Below, piece after piece: positions 50,750-58,485 of a DNA stretch of 64,000 bases. The notes beneath the pieces are model-generated. The model was not told the origin of the DNA and did no database searches. It saw only the letters and a list, made by a program, of their open reading frames with translations. Numbering within the stretch: position 1 is the first letter of the stretch; each line of letters opens with the position of its first letter. A program made the translations under genes and the position numbers. The stretch is from an uncultured Christensenella sp. (GTDB taxonomy: Bacteria; Bacillota; Clostridia; Christensenellales; Borkfalkiaceae): contig CAJTLT010000004.1 of the NCBI GenBank assembly GCA_910577375.1, positions 62,001 to 126,000 of the forward strand, given 5' to 3'.

Positions 50750-51220
50750 TTAGCTGATTTTTATGATTTTCAAAGAGTAATTCGTGCCGTCGGGGCATTT
50801 TACGGTTACCGTTTCCCCCACTTTTTTACGGAGCAACGCCGCGCCCACGGGCGATTCAACGGAAATTTTGCCCGCCATAACGTCTACTTCGGTTACGGAG
50901 GTTATGGAATAAGTCTGTTCTTCTTCCAAATCCTCGTCGTATACGGTTACCACGCTGCCCAAGTGAACGTAACTTGTATCTGTAACTTCTTTGCGGATAT
51001 CCGCGTTTTTGAGTTTATACTCTATTTCGGCAATCTTGCCCTCGTTGGAGCGCTGTTCCTCGCGCGCCGCGTCGTATTCGGCGTTTTCGGAAAGGTCGCC
51101 GTGGCTGCGCGCCTCGGCTATACGCTCTATAATTTCAGGGCGTTTCGTCTTGACGAGGTAGTCAAGCTCTTTCTTCAAATCGTCATAATTTTTTTGCGTC
51201 ATTACGATTAAATCTGCCAT
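50750..51220 (-). CDS. greA: Transcription elongation factor GreA
   Basis: 156 residues: an N-terminal coiled coil (YDDLKKELDYLVKTKRPEIIERIAEARSHGDLSENAEYDAAREEQ), including the acidic tip DLSENAEYD that enters the RNA polymerase secondary channel, and a C-terminal FKBP-like domain (VGSVVTVYDE, SPVGAALLRKKVGETVTVKCPDG). It rescues backtracked RNA polymerase by stimulating cleavage. ATGAGGAG lies before its ATG. It is upstream of lysS with 11 bases between them, and is separated from the aminotransferase gene by a terminator. Confidence 0.96.
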   Translation of the reverse strand: MADLIVMTQKNYDDLKKELDYLVKTKRPEIIERIAEARSHGDLSENAEYDAAREEQRSNEGKIAEIEYKLKNADIRKEVTDTSYVHLGSVVTVYDEDLEEEQTYSITSVTEVDVMAGKISVESPVGAALLRKKVGETVTVKCPDGTNYSLKIIKIS

Positions 51221-51254
51221 TTAAAAACTCCTCATGGAAAAAATATAAGTAAAA

Positions 51255-51279
51255 GTGATTCCGCAGTCCGCGAAATCAC
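51255..51279 (-). terminator. Terminator after the aminotransferase gene
   Basis: Stem GTGATT / AATCAC with inner CGC/GCG pairs; the minus-strand continuation is TTTTACTTATATTTTTT. Confidence 0.65.
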
Positions 51280-51344
51280 ATTCTTTTGCTACATTATTAT
51301 ATAGTTTTATTTTACGATTGTCAACCGAAACAGCCCCGTACCGC

Positions 51345-52508
51345 TCAGCCGCCGAGAAAAGCCGTTATTCTTCTCACCGCTTCGGAAAGCTGCTGCATTG
51401 ACGCGGCATAGCTTGCGCGGACAAAATATTTGCCGGCTGAACCGAAAGCGTCCCCCGGAACAACGGCGACTTTTTGTTCTTTTAAAAGCTTTTCCGCAAA
51501 CTCTCCGCCGTCCATTCCCGTTCCGCCGACGTAAGCGAATATGTAAAACGCGCCTTTGGGCATAAAACATTTAAGACCGAGATTGTTGAACGCGCCCGCC
51601 AAAAATCTGCCGCGGCGGAAATATTCCTGCCGCATTTCTTCAACGGAAGAAAATCCGTCGGCAAAGCCGTCTTTAAGCGCGCATACCGCCGCCCTTTGGC
51701 TCATTTGCGGCGCGCAAAGAATTGTATACTGGTGGATTTTGAACATCGCGTTATCGATATCTTTTGGAGCGCAGACAAAGCCGACGCGCCAGCCCGTCAT
51801 AGCGAACGCTTTTGAAAAGCCCCCTATATATACGCACCTTTCGCGCATTACTGGTATGGAAGCGATTGAAAAATGTTTTTCCGTATAAGTGAGCTCGGAA
51901 TAAATTTCGTCGGAGATAATAAGCAAATCGTGCTTTAAAATTACGGGCGCTATTTTTTCAATCTGTTCCTTTGTCATAACCGCGCCCGTAGGGTTGTTGG
52001 GATAAGGCAAAATCAAGGCTTTGGTTTTGGGCGTTATAGCCTTTTCCAGAATTTCGGGCGTTAAAATAAAGTCGTTTTTAGCGGTGCATTGCAAGGGAAC
52101 GGGGATTCCGCCCGCAAGCGTGACAATAGGAGAATACGAAACGTAGGAAGGCTCGGGCACAAGAATTTCGTCGCCGTCTTCGCACGTTGCGCGGAGAGCC
52201 AAATCTATCGCTTCGCTTGCACCGACGGTGACTATGGTCTGCTCTGCGGGATATTCAACGTTGAACCGCTCTTTTAAATACCGCGAAATAAGTTCGCGGA
52301 GCTCGGGCAAACCTCTGTTGCCGGTATACTGGGTATATCCGCGCCTTAGCGAACGGATTGCGGCGTCGCGTACGTTCCACGGCGTGACGAAATCAGGCTC
52401 CCCGACGCCGAGGGAGATAGCCCCTTCCATGGTCTGGACCACGTCGAAAAATTTTCTTATGCCGCTCGGAGAAAGCCCCGCCGCTTTTTTGTTGACGAAA
52501 CTTTTCAT
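51345..52508 (-). CDS. Pyridoxal-phosphate aminotransferase (class I, MalY/PatA-like or aspartate-type)
   Basis: 387 residues: SLGVGEPDFVTP (32-43), LPYPNNPTGAVMTKEQ (167-182), SDEIYSELTY (199-208) and Schiff-base Lys233 in GGFSKAFAMTGWRVGF. It follows the Lrp/AsnC-type regulator gene by one base, the same pairing as Bacillus-type alaT/patA-like and aromatic aminotransferase loci, so its substrate may be the amino acid sensed by that regulator. Compared with the enzyme at 23423, the common fold is clear but the sequence differs widely, so it is not a recent duplicate. Substrate unknown. Confidence 0.9.
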   Translation of the reverse strand: MKSFVNKKAAGLSPSGIRKFFDVVQTMEGAISLGVGEPDFVTPWNVRDAAIRSLRRGYTQYTGNRGLPELRELISRYLKERFNVEYPAEQTIVTVGASEAIDLALRATCEDGDEILVPEPSYVSYSPIVTLAGGIPVPLQCTAKNDFILTPEILEKAITPKTKALILPYPNNPTGAVMTKEQIEKIAPVILKHDLLIISDEIYSELTYTEKHFSIASIPVMRERCVYIGGFSKAFAMTGWRVGFVCAPKDIDNAMFKIHQYTILCAPQMSQRAAVCALKDGFADGFSSVEEMRQEYFRRGRFLAGAFNNLGLKCFMPKGAFYIFAYVGGTGMDGGEFAEKLLKEQKVAVVPGDAFGSAGKYFVRASYAASMQQLSEAVRRITAFLGG

Positions 52509-52509
52509 T

Positions 52510-53001
52510 TTAAGCTTGCACGCTCAAACGCTTTCCGCCTTCGGCTTCACGCAGAACGGCGCCTTCCACTTTATACTTTTTCAAAATGAAGTGAGTGGCG
52601 GTGGAAATAACCGTATCGAAAGTTGAAATCTTTTCGGAAACGAACCTTGAAATTTCTTTTAAGGATTTTGCCTTTACGATAACCGCCAAATCGTAAGCGC
52701 CGCTCATAAGGTAAAGGCTTTGCACCTCGTTATGGGAAGAAATTTCTTCCGCAATCATATCGAAACCGTGCCCGCGCTGGGGAGTGACTTTTACTTCTAT
52801 GAGAGCTTCGACAAAATCTTCGTCAACGCTGTCCGCATTTACGATAGCGGTGTATTTTACTATTACTCCCCTTTCTTCAAGAGAGCGCACGGTTTGCGCC
52901 GCGGCTTTTTCGGTTATACCGAGCGCGGCGGCAATCTGTTTTGCCGTAATGCGCGAATCTTCTGTTAAAAGAGAAATTATTTCTTTTTCTGTATTGTTCA
53001 T
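52510..53001 (-). CDS. Lrp/AsnC-family transcriptional regulator
   Basis: 163 residues from ATG 53001 with GGAGC upstream. A winged helix (EKEIISLLTEDSRITAKQIAAALGITEKAAAQTVRSLEERGVI) precedes the RAM/AsnC ligand-binding domain (ALIEVKVTPQRGHGFDMIAEEI, SLYLMSGAYDLAVIVKAKSLKEISRFVSEKI). Such regulators bind amino acids and control related genes. Its stop and the start of the aminotransferase are one base apart, so both are co-transcribed and it probably regulates that operon and perhaps others. Confidence 0.92.
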   Translation of the reverse strand: MNNTEKEIISLLTEDSRITAKQIAAALGITEKAAAQTVRSLEERGVIVKYTAIVNADSVDEDFVEALIEVKVTPQRGHGFDMIAEEISSHNEVQSLYLMSGAYDLAVIVKAKSLKEISRFVSEKISTFDTVISTATHFILKKYKVEGAVLREAEGGKRLSVQA

Positions 53002-53061
53002 GCTTTTGCTCCGCAACGGTTTTTGTAATTTTACAATTTTTTCCTATAAAAGTCAAATTGA

Positions 53062-53090
53062 TTGCGCAACCGCAGAAAATTGCGTATAAT
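53062..53090 (+). promoter_or_regulatory. Promoter of the 86-residue protein gene, with apparent leaderless start
   Basis: TTGCGC (53062-53067), 17 bases, TATAAT (53085-53090). Only six bases separate the -10 from ATG 53097, so transcription should begin at or next to the start codon. Confidence 0.65.
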
Positions 53091-53096
53091 TAGCGT

Positions 53097-53357
53097 ATGT
53101 TTAAAATCTGGGCAAAAATAATAACGGGCGAAAAGATAGTAAAACAGTTGATATACGAAAGAGAAGACAAGTTTGTTTATTCGCTGTTTTTCAACTATGT
53201 TACCGATATCTGCGAGGGGCTGGATATAGCCACGCCGATAATTTTAAAGACGCATATTTTTAATTATGCAAAATTCCGCACGGTGAAATTTTTACCGCGC
53301 GATTTTGCCGAAACGCCCGACTTTGACAAGCTTATAATAGACAACATATCCGTATAA
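53097..53357 (+). CDS. Small conserved-type protein of unknown function
   Basis: 86 residues (MFKIWAKIITGEKIVKQLIY...). It has no signal peptide or membrane segment and contains a mixed alpha/beta pattern, with a C-terminal motif FNYAKFRTVKFLPRDFAETPDFDKLII. No family was recognised with certainty; similar short proteins occur upstream of or beside aminotransferase and Lrp loci in Clostridia, from memory. No ribosome binding site is visible, and the perfect -10 lies six bases from the ATG. It faces away from the Lrp-type gene. Confidence 0.7.
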   Translation: MFKIWAKIITGEKIVKQLIYEREDKFVYSLFFNYVTDICEGLDIATPIILKTHIFNYAKFRTVKFLPRDFAETPDFDKLIIDNISV

Positions 53358-53385
53358 TTTGCCGCGCGGCGCGCATACTTGTTTT

Positions 53386-53595
53386 ATGAAAATGACATGT
53401 TACAGCTGCGTTGCAAACCTTATTATATTGGGCATATGCGCGGGGATATACGCTTTTACGGGGTTTGATTTGATTAAATTTCTGAGTTTCGGTTCGGACG
53501 TTGTATACCGTTCGTTCTTTGCGATATGTTTTGTTTCTGCGCTCTTCACGATATATTCTCTTATAGTTTTCAAGCCGTTTAAAGGCTTAAAATAA
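53386..53595 (+). CDS. Small membrane protein, DUF378-like
   Basis: 69 residues from ATG 53386 (no ribosome binding site seen; a start 27 bases earlier is open but unsupported). Two transmembrane segments: YSCVANLIILGICAGIYAFT and SFFAICFVSALFTIYSLIVF, joined by GFDLIKFLSFGSDVVYR. The pattern resembles DUF378 proteins (GALNWGLVGLFNFDLV), but lacks the Asn-Trp-Gly signature, so the assignment is tentative. It ends at the terminator shared with the convergent gene. Confidence 0.65.
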   Translation: MKMTCYSCVANLIILGICAGIYAFTGFDLIKFLSFGSDVVYRSFFAICFVSALFTIYSLIVFKPFKGLK

Positions 53596-53618
53596 ACCGT
53601 TGCCGGGCAACGGTTTAT
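53591..53618. terminator. Bidirectional terminator between convergent genes
   Basis: Perfect stem AATAAACCGTTGCC / GGCAACGGTTTATT (short GGG centre), with U-runs on both strands. Confidence 0.8.
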
Positions 53619-53620
53619 TT

Positions 53621-54631
53621 TTATTGAAAGTCGGCTTTTAGCGTTGCGCCCGTTTGCGCATCCTGATACATAACCCAAAAGCCTGTTTGCGAGTCTTCCG
53701 CAGAAGCGGGAATAAAAGACGCGGATTCCTTCATACTTTCCGGCGGGGTCTGCACGTCGCGCGCGGGAACGCCGTAGCATATGTATTGCGCTTTACCCCC
53801 CGAATATATCACGCCGAAAACGTAATAATCGTTTTCGGTATAGCTTATTCTTACCCATCTGGAATTTTCAATAAGCCGTTCCAACTCCTCTTCTTTGGGG
53901 TAGCCCTGCAAAATCCCCTCTATTTCCGTTTTCATTTTTTCGTAAAATTCGCCGCCCGCAAGAGGGTTTTTTAAAATATCTTGCTCATTGCCCCCAGAAT
54001 ATGCTTGGGTTTCGCTATTTTCTATTGAACCGTTTCCGTTGTCGCCCGAGGTTTGTTCTTCTTTGAAAGAGCCAACAGCCGCTTCATCCTGGTAAGGCTT
54101 AAGCCGTTCTTCTTTTTCTTTTTTATCCTCGCATACAGCACCGCTGTTTTCATCAGTTTCGTATTCATAATAGTTATCCTCCGCTATCGCCTCGTCTTCA
54201 TACGCGGCGTTTTCGTTTTGTTCGCGTTGTTTTTTTTCTGGCATTTTTTCTGCGGCTTTAAGATTTTCCCTTTTTTCCGTTTCCGCCTTTAACGCTAAAA
54301 CTTCTCCTTTGAAATTGCCGCATACCGCAGAAGCCACGGGAGAAACCTGACCGTTGACAAAACATATAAGCGCGGCAAATCCTTTTGCCGTATCGAGTTC
54401 GGTTGCGCCCTCGTAGTTTTCTCCGTCCACGAAAATCGTTGTTTGTCCGTCGGTTAACGCCGTGACGTAGCCACCCTCCGAAAGCGGGGCGAAATTTATG
54501 AACGTTATTTCAACCGTAAGATACGCGCCGTATTTTTCGGCTTTGACAAGTCCGGAAAGCTCGCCGCCGTCAGCAGAAAAGCCTTCTTTTATTCCGCGTA
54601 TTACCGCAATGTTTTTAGTGTATCCCGCCAT
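53621..54631 (-). CDS. Hypothetical protein with acidic low-complexity middle
   Basis: 336 residues without signal peptide or membrane segment. Residues 1-115 look like a compact beta domain (LTVEITFINFAPLSEGGYVTALTDGQTTIFVDGE). Residues about 116-225 are low complexity and rich in Glu/Asn/Lys/Tyr. Residues about 225-336 form a second domain (WVRISYTENDYYVFGVIYSGGKAQYICYGVPARDVQTPP ... GFWVMYQDAQTGATLKADF). This two-domain layout with a linker is found in Clostridia proteins of unknown role. It lies opposite pckG, with no operon partner. Confidence 0.75.
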   Translation of the reverse strand: MAGYTKNIAVIRGIKEGFSADGGELSGLVKAEKYGAYLTVEITFINFAPLSEGGYVTALTDGQTTIFVDGENYEGATELDTAKGFAALICFVNGQVSPVASAVCGNFKGEVLALKAETEKRENLKAAEKMPEKKQREQNENAAYEDEAIAEDNYYEYETDENSGAVCEDKKEKEERLKPYQDEAAVGSFKEEQTSGDNGNGSIENSETQAYSGGNEQDILKNPLAGGEFYEKMKTEIEGILQGYPKEEELERLIENSRWVRISYTENDYYVFGVIYSGGKAQYICYGVPARDVQTPPESMKESASFIPASAEDSQTGFWVMYQDAQTGATLKADFQ

Positions 54632-54766
54632 AACAAAACCCTGATTTGAAAATTTTTTATCGCCTTTTATAAATTATATTTATTACAGGCGGCGGAAATT
54701 TATACGATTATGTAATAATATGTAATTTTAAGGCGGTTATTTTCATAAAACTTTACCGCAATTAAT

Positions 54767-54795
54767 TTGCTTTTCTTGACGGTTTATAATATAAT
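54767..54795 (+). promoter_or_regulatory. Promoter of pckG
   Basis: TTGCTT (54767-54772), 17 bases, TATAAT (54790-54795), about 39 bases before ATG 54834. The rest of the 202-base gap is AT-rich and holds nothing recognised. Confidence 0.65.
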
Positions 54796-54833
54796 GTTAT
54801 TTGTAAGAGTTTTGAATTTTTAAGGAGTAGGAT

Positions 54834-56768
54834 ATGGCACTTACCAAAAACAAAAAGGTACTCGAATTCGTTCAGGAAAGCGCGGAACTCGGTCAGCCCG
54901 ATAATATCGTATGGATTGACGGCAGCGCGGAACAAATCAAATCTTTAAAAGAACAGGCGGTAAAGAGCGGAGAGCTTATAAAGCTCAATGAAAATCTTTT
55001 GCCCGACTGTTATCTGCACCGCACAAAGGTAAACGACGTTGCCCGCGTGGAGGACAGAACATTTATATGCACCAAAAATAAGGAGGACGCCGGCCCCATC
55101 AACTACTGGATGGACCCGAGAGAAGCTTACGAGCTTTGTTCCGAAATAGCGCGCGGTTCTATGAAAGGCAGAACTATGTACGTTATTCCTTATTCCATGG
55201 GCGTAGTTGGTAGCCCTTTCGCCAAAATCGGCATCGAGGTTACCGACAGCATTTATGTCGTTTTAAATATGAACATAATGACCCGCGTCGGCGCAAAGTG
55301 CCTTAAAGCTTTGGGAAAAGACGGCGACTTTATCAAAGGCTTCCATGCAAAGTGCAATGTGGACGCAGACAACAGATATATTATGCACTTCCCCGAGGAC
55401 AACACAATTATTTCCGTTAACTCGGCTTACGGCGGCAACGTGTTGCTCGGCAAAAAATGTTTTGCACTCCGCATAGCTTCTTATCTTGGCAAAAACGAGG
55501 GCTGGATGGCAGAGCATATGCTTATCCTTGGAGTTAAATTCCCCGACGGAACCAAAAAGTATGTTGCGGCGGCCTTCCCTTCCGCTTGCGGAAAGACAAA
55601 CCTTGCAATGCTCATTCCCCCCAAACACTATAAGGAAAAGGGTTATGAAATCGAGTGCGTGGGCGACGATATCGCCTGGATAAGGGTTGGCGAAGACGGC
55701 AGACTTTGGGCGGTTAACCCCGAAAACGGTTTCTTCGGCGTAGCTCCCGGCACAAACGAACACTCGAACTATAACGCGTTGCAGGCAACAAAGCGCGGAA
55801 CGATTTTCACGAACGTCGCTCTCAATACCGACAATATGACAGTGTGGTGGGAAGGGCTTTCAAAAGAGTTGCCCGAACACTGCATCGACTGGACCGGCAA
55901 GCCTTGGAACAAAGATAAATTCGACAAAAAAGACAAATCGACCTGTGCGGCGCACCCCAACAGCCGTTTCACCGCTCCCGCGGTAAACTGCCCCTGCGTT
56001 TCGCCCGAGTTCAACAGCAAAAACGGCGTTCCTCTTTCCGCTATTATCTTCGGCGGAAGAAGAGCTTCCACCACCCCGCTCGTTTACGAGGCAAGGGACT
56101 GGAACCACGGCGTATTTATCGGCTCTGCAATGTCTTCTGAAACTACGGCTGCAGCCGCCGGCGCGGTCGGCGTTCTCCGCCACGACCCCATGGCAATGAA
56201 ACCCTTTACCGGTTACCATATGGGCGATTACTTTGCGCATTGGGTTGAAATGGGTAAAAAAGTTAAGAATCCCCCCAAAATTTTCAACGTAAACTGGTTC
56301 AGAACGAATAAAGACGGCAACTTTATGTGGCCCGGGTTCGGCGACAATATGCGCGTGCTCGAATGGATTTTGAAACGTTGCGACAACGTTGCAGACGCGG
56401 AAGAAACAGCTATAGGATATGTTCCCAAAGCCGAAGATATCGATTTGACCGACCTTGATTATGAAATTAAGGAAGGAAAGAAATTCGGAATAGACGATTT
56501 GAAAGAAATTCTTTCCGTAGACAAAGCAAAATGGGCCGCAGAAGCGGAAGAAATCGAGGGATATTATAACAATACCGTCAAAGACAGAATCCCCGGAGAA
56601 CTTTGGCATTGCCTTGCGACATTAAAGGAAAACTGCAAGGGAGCAAAGGCAGAAAAGGCTGCAAAAACGGAAACTTCGACAGAAACTGCCGAGCCTGCCA
56701 AAAAACCTGCGGCGAAAAAGACTTCTTCCACAGCGAAGAAAACGACCGCGACAAAAAAAGACAAATAA
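54834..56768 (+). CDS. pckG: Phosphoenolpyruvate carboxykinase (GTP) with basic Lys/Ala-rich tail
   Basis: 644 residues, about 30-40 longer than typical GTP-PEPCK. Motifs: SPFAKIGIEVTDSIYVVLNM, the P-loop (kinase-1a) FPSACGKTNLAML near 248-260, metal/GTP region ECVGDDIAWIR, VNPENGFFGVAPGTN, the Arg-rich GGRRASTTPLVYEA and NVNWFR. It reversibly converts oxaloacetate + GTP to PEP + CO2 + GDP, in gluconeogenesis or for CO2-fixing oxaloacetate formation in fermentation. From about residue 603 a tail of Lys/Ala/Thr repeats follows (AKKPAAKKTSSTAKK TTATKKDK region), similar to histone H1-like tails. AAGGAGTAGG precedes the ATG. It is head-on to replication, unlike most neighbours. Confidence 0.95.
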   Translation: MALTKNKKVLEFVQESAELGQPDNIVWIDGSAEQIKSLKEQAVKSGELIKLNENLLPDCYLHRTKVNDVARVEDRTFICTKNKEDAGPINYWMDPREAYELCSEIARGSMKGRTMYVIPYSMGVVGSPFAKIGIEVTDSIYVVLNMNIMTRVGAKCLKALGKDGDFIKGFHAKCNVDADNRYIMHFPEDNTIISVNSAYGGNVLLGKKCFALRIASYLGKNEGWMAEHMLILGVKFPDGTKKYVAAAFPSACGKTNLAMLIPPKHYKEKGYEIECVGDDIAWIRVGEDGRLWAVNPENGFFGVAPGTNEHSNYNALQATKRGTIFTNVALNTDNMTVWWEGLSKELPEHCIDWTGKPWNKDKFDKKDKSTCAAHPNSRFTAPAVNCPCVSPEFNSKNGVPLSAIIFGGRRASTTPLVYEARDWNHGVFIGSAMSSETTAAAAGAVGVLRHDPMAMKPFTGYHMGDYFAHWVEMGKKVKNPPKIFNVNWFRTNKDGNFMWPGFGDNMRVLEWILKRCDNVADAEETAIGYVPKAEDIDLTDLDYEIKEGKKFGIDDLKEILSVDKAKWAAEAEEIEGYYNNTVKDRIPGELWHCLATLKENCKGAKAEKAAKTETSTETAEPAKKPAAKKTSSTAKKTTATKKDK

Positions 56769-56787
56769 TTTTGTAAACAGTATATAA

Positions 56788-56832
56788 AAAGCCCTTGCCC
56801 CGCGCCTGATGGCGCGGGGCAAGGGCTTTATT
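56788..56832. terminator. Terminator between pckG and queT
   Basis: Stem of about 19 bp (AAAGCCCTTGCCCCGCGCC with its complement) and a four-base loop, followed by U-run; acts for both converging genes. Confidence 0.85.
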
Positions 56833-56855
56833 TTTTATTTAACGTTAGCTTTAAT

Positions 56856-57440
56856 TTAATTTTCCGTGTTCTGAACTGCGGGTTTATCGGGTTTTTTCGT
56901 TTCTGACAAGAATACTCTTACGCCCTTTTTCTGCAATCCGACTATAGCAAAATACAGCATGGAACCAAGACCGTAAATCCACAAACTTTCCGTTGCACAC
57001 ATAGAACCGAAATTTACCCAGTAGGCAATGCTCAAAGCCTCGTATCCGCACAAATCTCCGTAAAGAAAAACGATTATAAGCGGTATTATCACAGCGTTGA
57101 TTATAACGGGGAAAAATCCGCCCGCAACTATTTTTAAAACGTGGTTTTTAATCAGTCTGCCGGCGCCGTATGTAAGAAATGCTGCGGCAAGAGTTGCAAG
57201 TCCGCCGAACACGATATCATACCAGCCGTAACCCGAAAACAGATTAGCAAGCATACAGCCTATCCACAGCGCAGGTATGGCTTCGGGGAAGAACAGCGGC
57301 AATATACAAAGCGCTTCAGCGGGGCGGATTTGGAGAATACCCTGATAGGCAATCAATCCGAATACGCAGGTTAAAGCAACGTACAGCGCGGCGATAACTC
57401 CCGCACGGCAGATGCGTTTGGTTGTAAAAAAGTTTTTCAT
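56856..57440 (-). CDS. queT: Queuosine precursor transporter, QueT family (ECF S-component)
   Basis: 194 residues, six transmembrane segments. The central block LIAYQGILQIRPAEALCILPLFFPEAIPALWIGCMLANLFSGYGWYDIVFGGLATL is the family signature. QueT proteins bind preQ1 or preQ0 outside and work with the shared EcfAA'T module, which is not encoded here. The gene is preceded by a preQ1-I riboswitch with terminator (57464-57548), which supports the substrate. A C-terminal polar tail (KPDKPAVQNTEN) is variable. The start lacks a visible ribosome binding site. Confidence 0.93.
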   Translation of the reverse strand: MKNFFTTKRICRAGVIAALYVALTCVFGLIAYQGILQIRPAEALCILPLFFPEAIPALWIGCMLANLFSGYGWYDIVFGGLATLAAAFLTYGAGRLIKNHVLKIVAGGFFPVIINAVIIPLIIVFLYGDLCGYEALSIAYWVNFGSMCATESLWIYGLGSMLYFAIVGLQKKGVRVFLSETKKPDKPAVQNTEN

Positions 57441-57463
57441 AATGTTTTTGCAGATTCCGGCTT

Positions 57464-57548
57464 AAAAAAAGCGCCTCCTCTGCGAGGGGGCGCTTTAAAA
57501 TCTGCTTCTCCTCGGTTTTTTTAACGATGTGTTTAGCCGAAAACCATC
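57464..57548 (-). promoter_or_regulatory. preQ1-I riboswitch with transcription terminator
   Basis: Reading the minus strand from 57548, GATGG / L1 TTT / P2 strand TCGG / CTAAACA / CATCG / an A-rich stretch TTAAAAAAA / CCGA fits the class I preQ1 H-type pseudoknot: P1 pairs GATG with CATC and P2 pairs TCGG with CCGA. Then 14 bases on, a GC hairpin with inner stem GCGCC...GGCGC followed by seven T (57496-57464) forms the terminator. Ligand binding should stop transcription into queT. Confidence 0.87.
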
Positions 57549-57618
57549 ATATTATCCACAAAAATATATGCAAAAGCTTATATTTCTATTGATTTTCTTA
57601 TTTCAAATTTGAATTGTT

Positions 57619-58485
57619 TTAATCTTCGTTTTTATCGGGATTTTCTTCTTTTTTAACGGCATTGCTGTTGCCGAGGAACGTTCCGAAATGAATTTCTTTC
57701 TTTCCGCGCTTAGCTCCGCCGGAAGGACGCGAGCCTCTGTCACGGCGTTCGAAATTGCCTTCGCGCCCGCCCTCTCTTCTGTCTCCGCGGCCGTGTCTTT
57801 CTCCGCGTCTGCCGCCGCGGGAATTATTGTCTCTTCTTCCGCCGAAACGCACTCCTTTATCGTAAGGTTTTGCGTTGTTGGGAATTACAACGATATATCT
57901 TGCGGGTTCTCTTCCCTCGGAAACGGTTTTAACTTCCGTATTGTCGATAAGCGCGGCATGGATTATGCGCCTTTCATAAGGCGTCATAGGCTCCAAAATC
58001 ATTTTTCTGCCCGTTTCCACCGCGTTTTTTGCAAGCTTTTGTGCGAGTTCTTTTAAAGTCTGTTCGCGTTGTGCGCGGTAATTTTCGCAATCAACGACTA
58101 CTTTTTTATATTCGTCTCTGCCGATATTGGCAACGGCGCCCGCCATACATTGGATAGCGTCGAGAACGTCGCCGCGTTTGCCGATAACTCTTGCCGAATT
58201 TTCCGTTTTAATGTTTATAGTAAGGTTTTCGCCATCGGAAACGATTTCGCTTTCCGCCTTAACGCCCATTATGGAAAGCAGTCCGTCGATAAAGTTGGTG
58301 GCTCTTTTTCCTTCTTCAAGCTTGGGAATAATTCTTACTTTCGCTTTTACGGAACCGAAAAGCTTCTTTTTACCTTCTTCTATTACTTCGTAATCCGCTT
58401 CCGCAAGGGTAAGACCCAAAGTTTTCAAGCCCTCGTCAAGAGCTTCTTCAACGGTCTTTGCCGTGAATACGTTTTTTTCTTCCAT
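57619..58485 (-). CDS. khpB: RNA-binding protein Jag/KhpB with RGG-rich tail
   Basis: 288 residues. Jag_N domain (3-52: TVEEALDEGLKTLGL), a KH domain with the GxxG loop GKRG (102-105), an R3H domain (about 150-205: PMTPYERRIIHAALIDN) and then an RGG/Arg-Gly-rich tail (about 213-261: GRRDNNSRGGRRGERHGR). KhpB works with KhpA in cell-division and cell-wall-related RNA control. The ribosome binding site AGAGG lies before ATG, which overlaps the yidC stop as TAATG. The yidC-jag order at the origin is usual. Confidence 0.93.
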   Translation of the reverse strand: MEEKNVFTAKTVEEALDEGLKTLGLTLAEADYEVIEEGKKKLFGSVKAKVRIIPKLEEGKRATNFIDGLLSIMGVKAESEIVSDGENLTINIKTENSARVIGKRGDVLDAIQCMAGAVANIGRDEYKKVVVDCENYRAQREQTLKELAQKLAKNAVETGRKMILEPMTPYERRIIHAALIDNTEVKTVSEGREPARYIVVIPNNAKPYDKGVRFGGRRDNNSRGGRRGERHGRGDRREGGREGNFERRDRGSRPSGGAKRGKKEIHFGTFLGNSNAVKKEENPDKNED

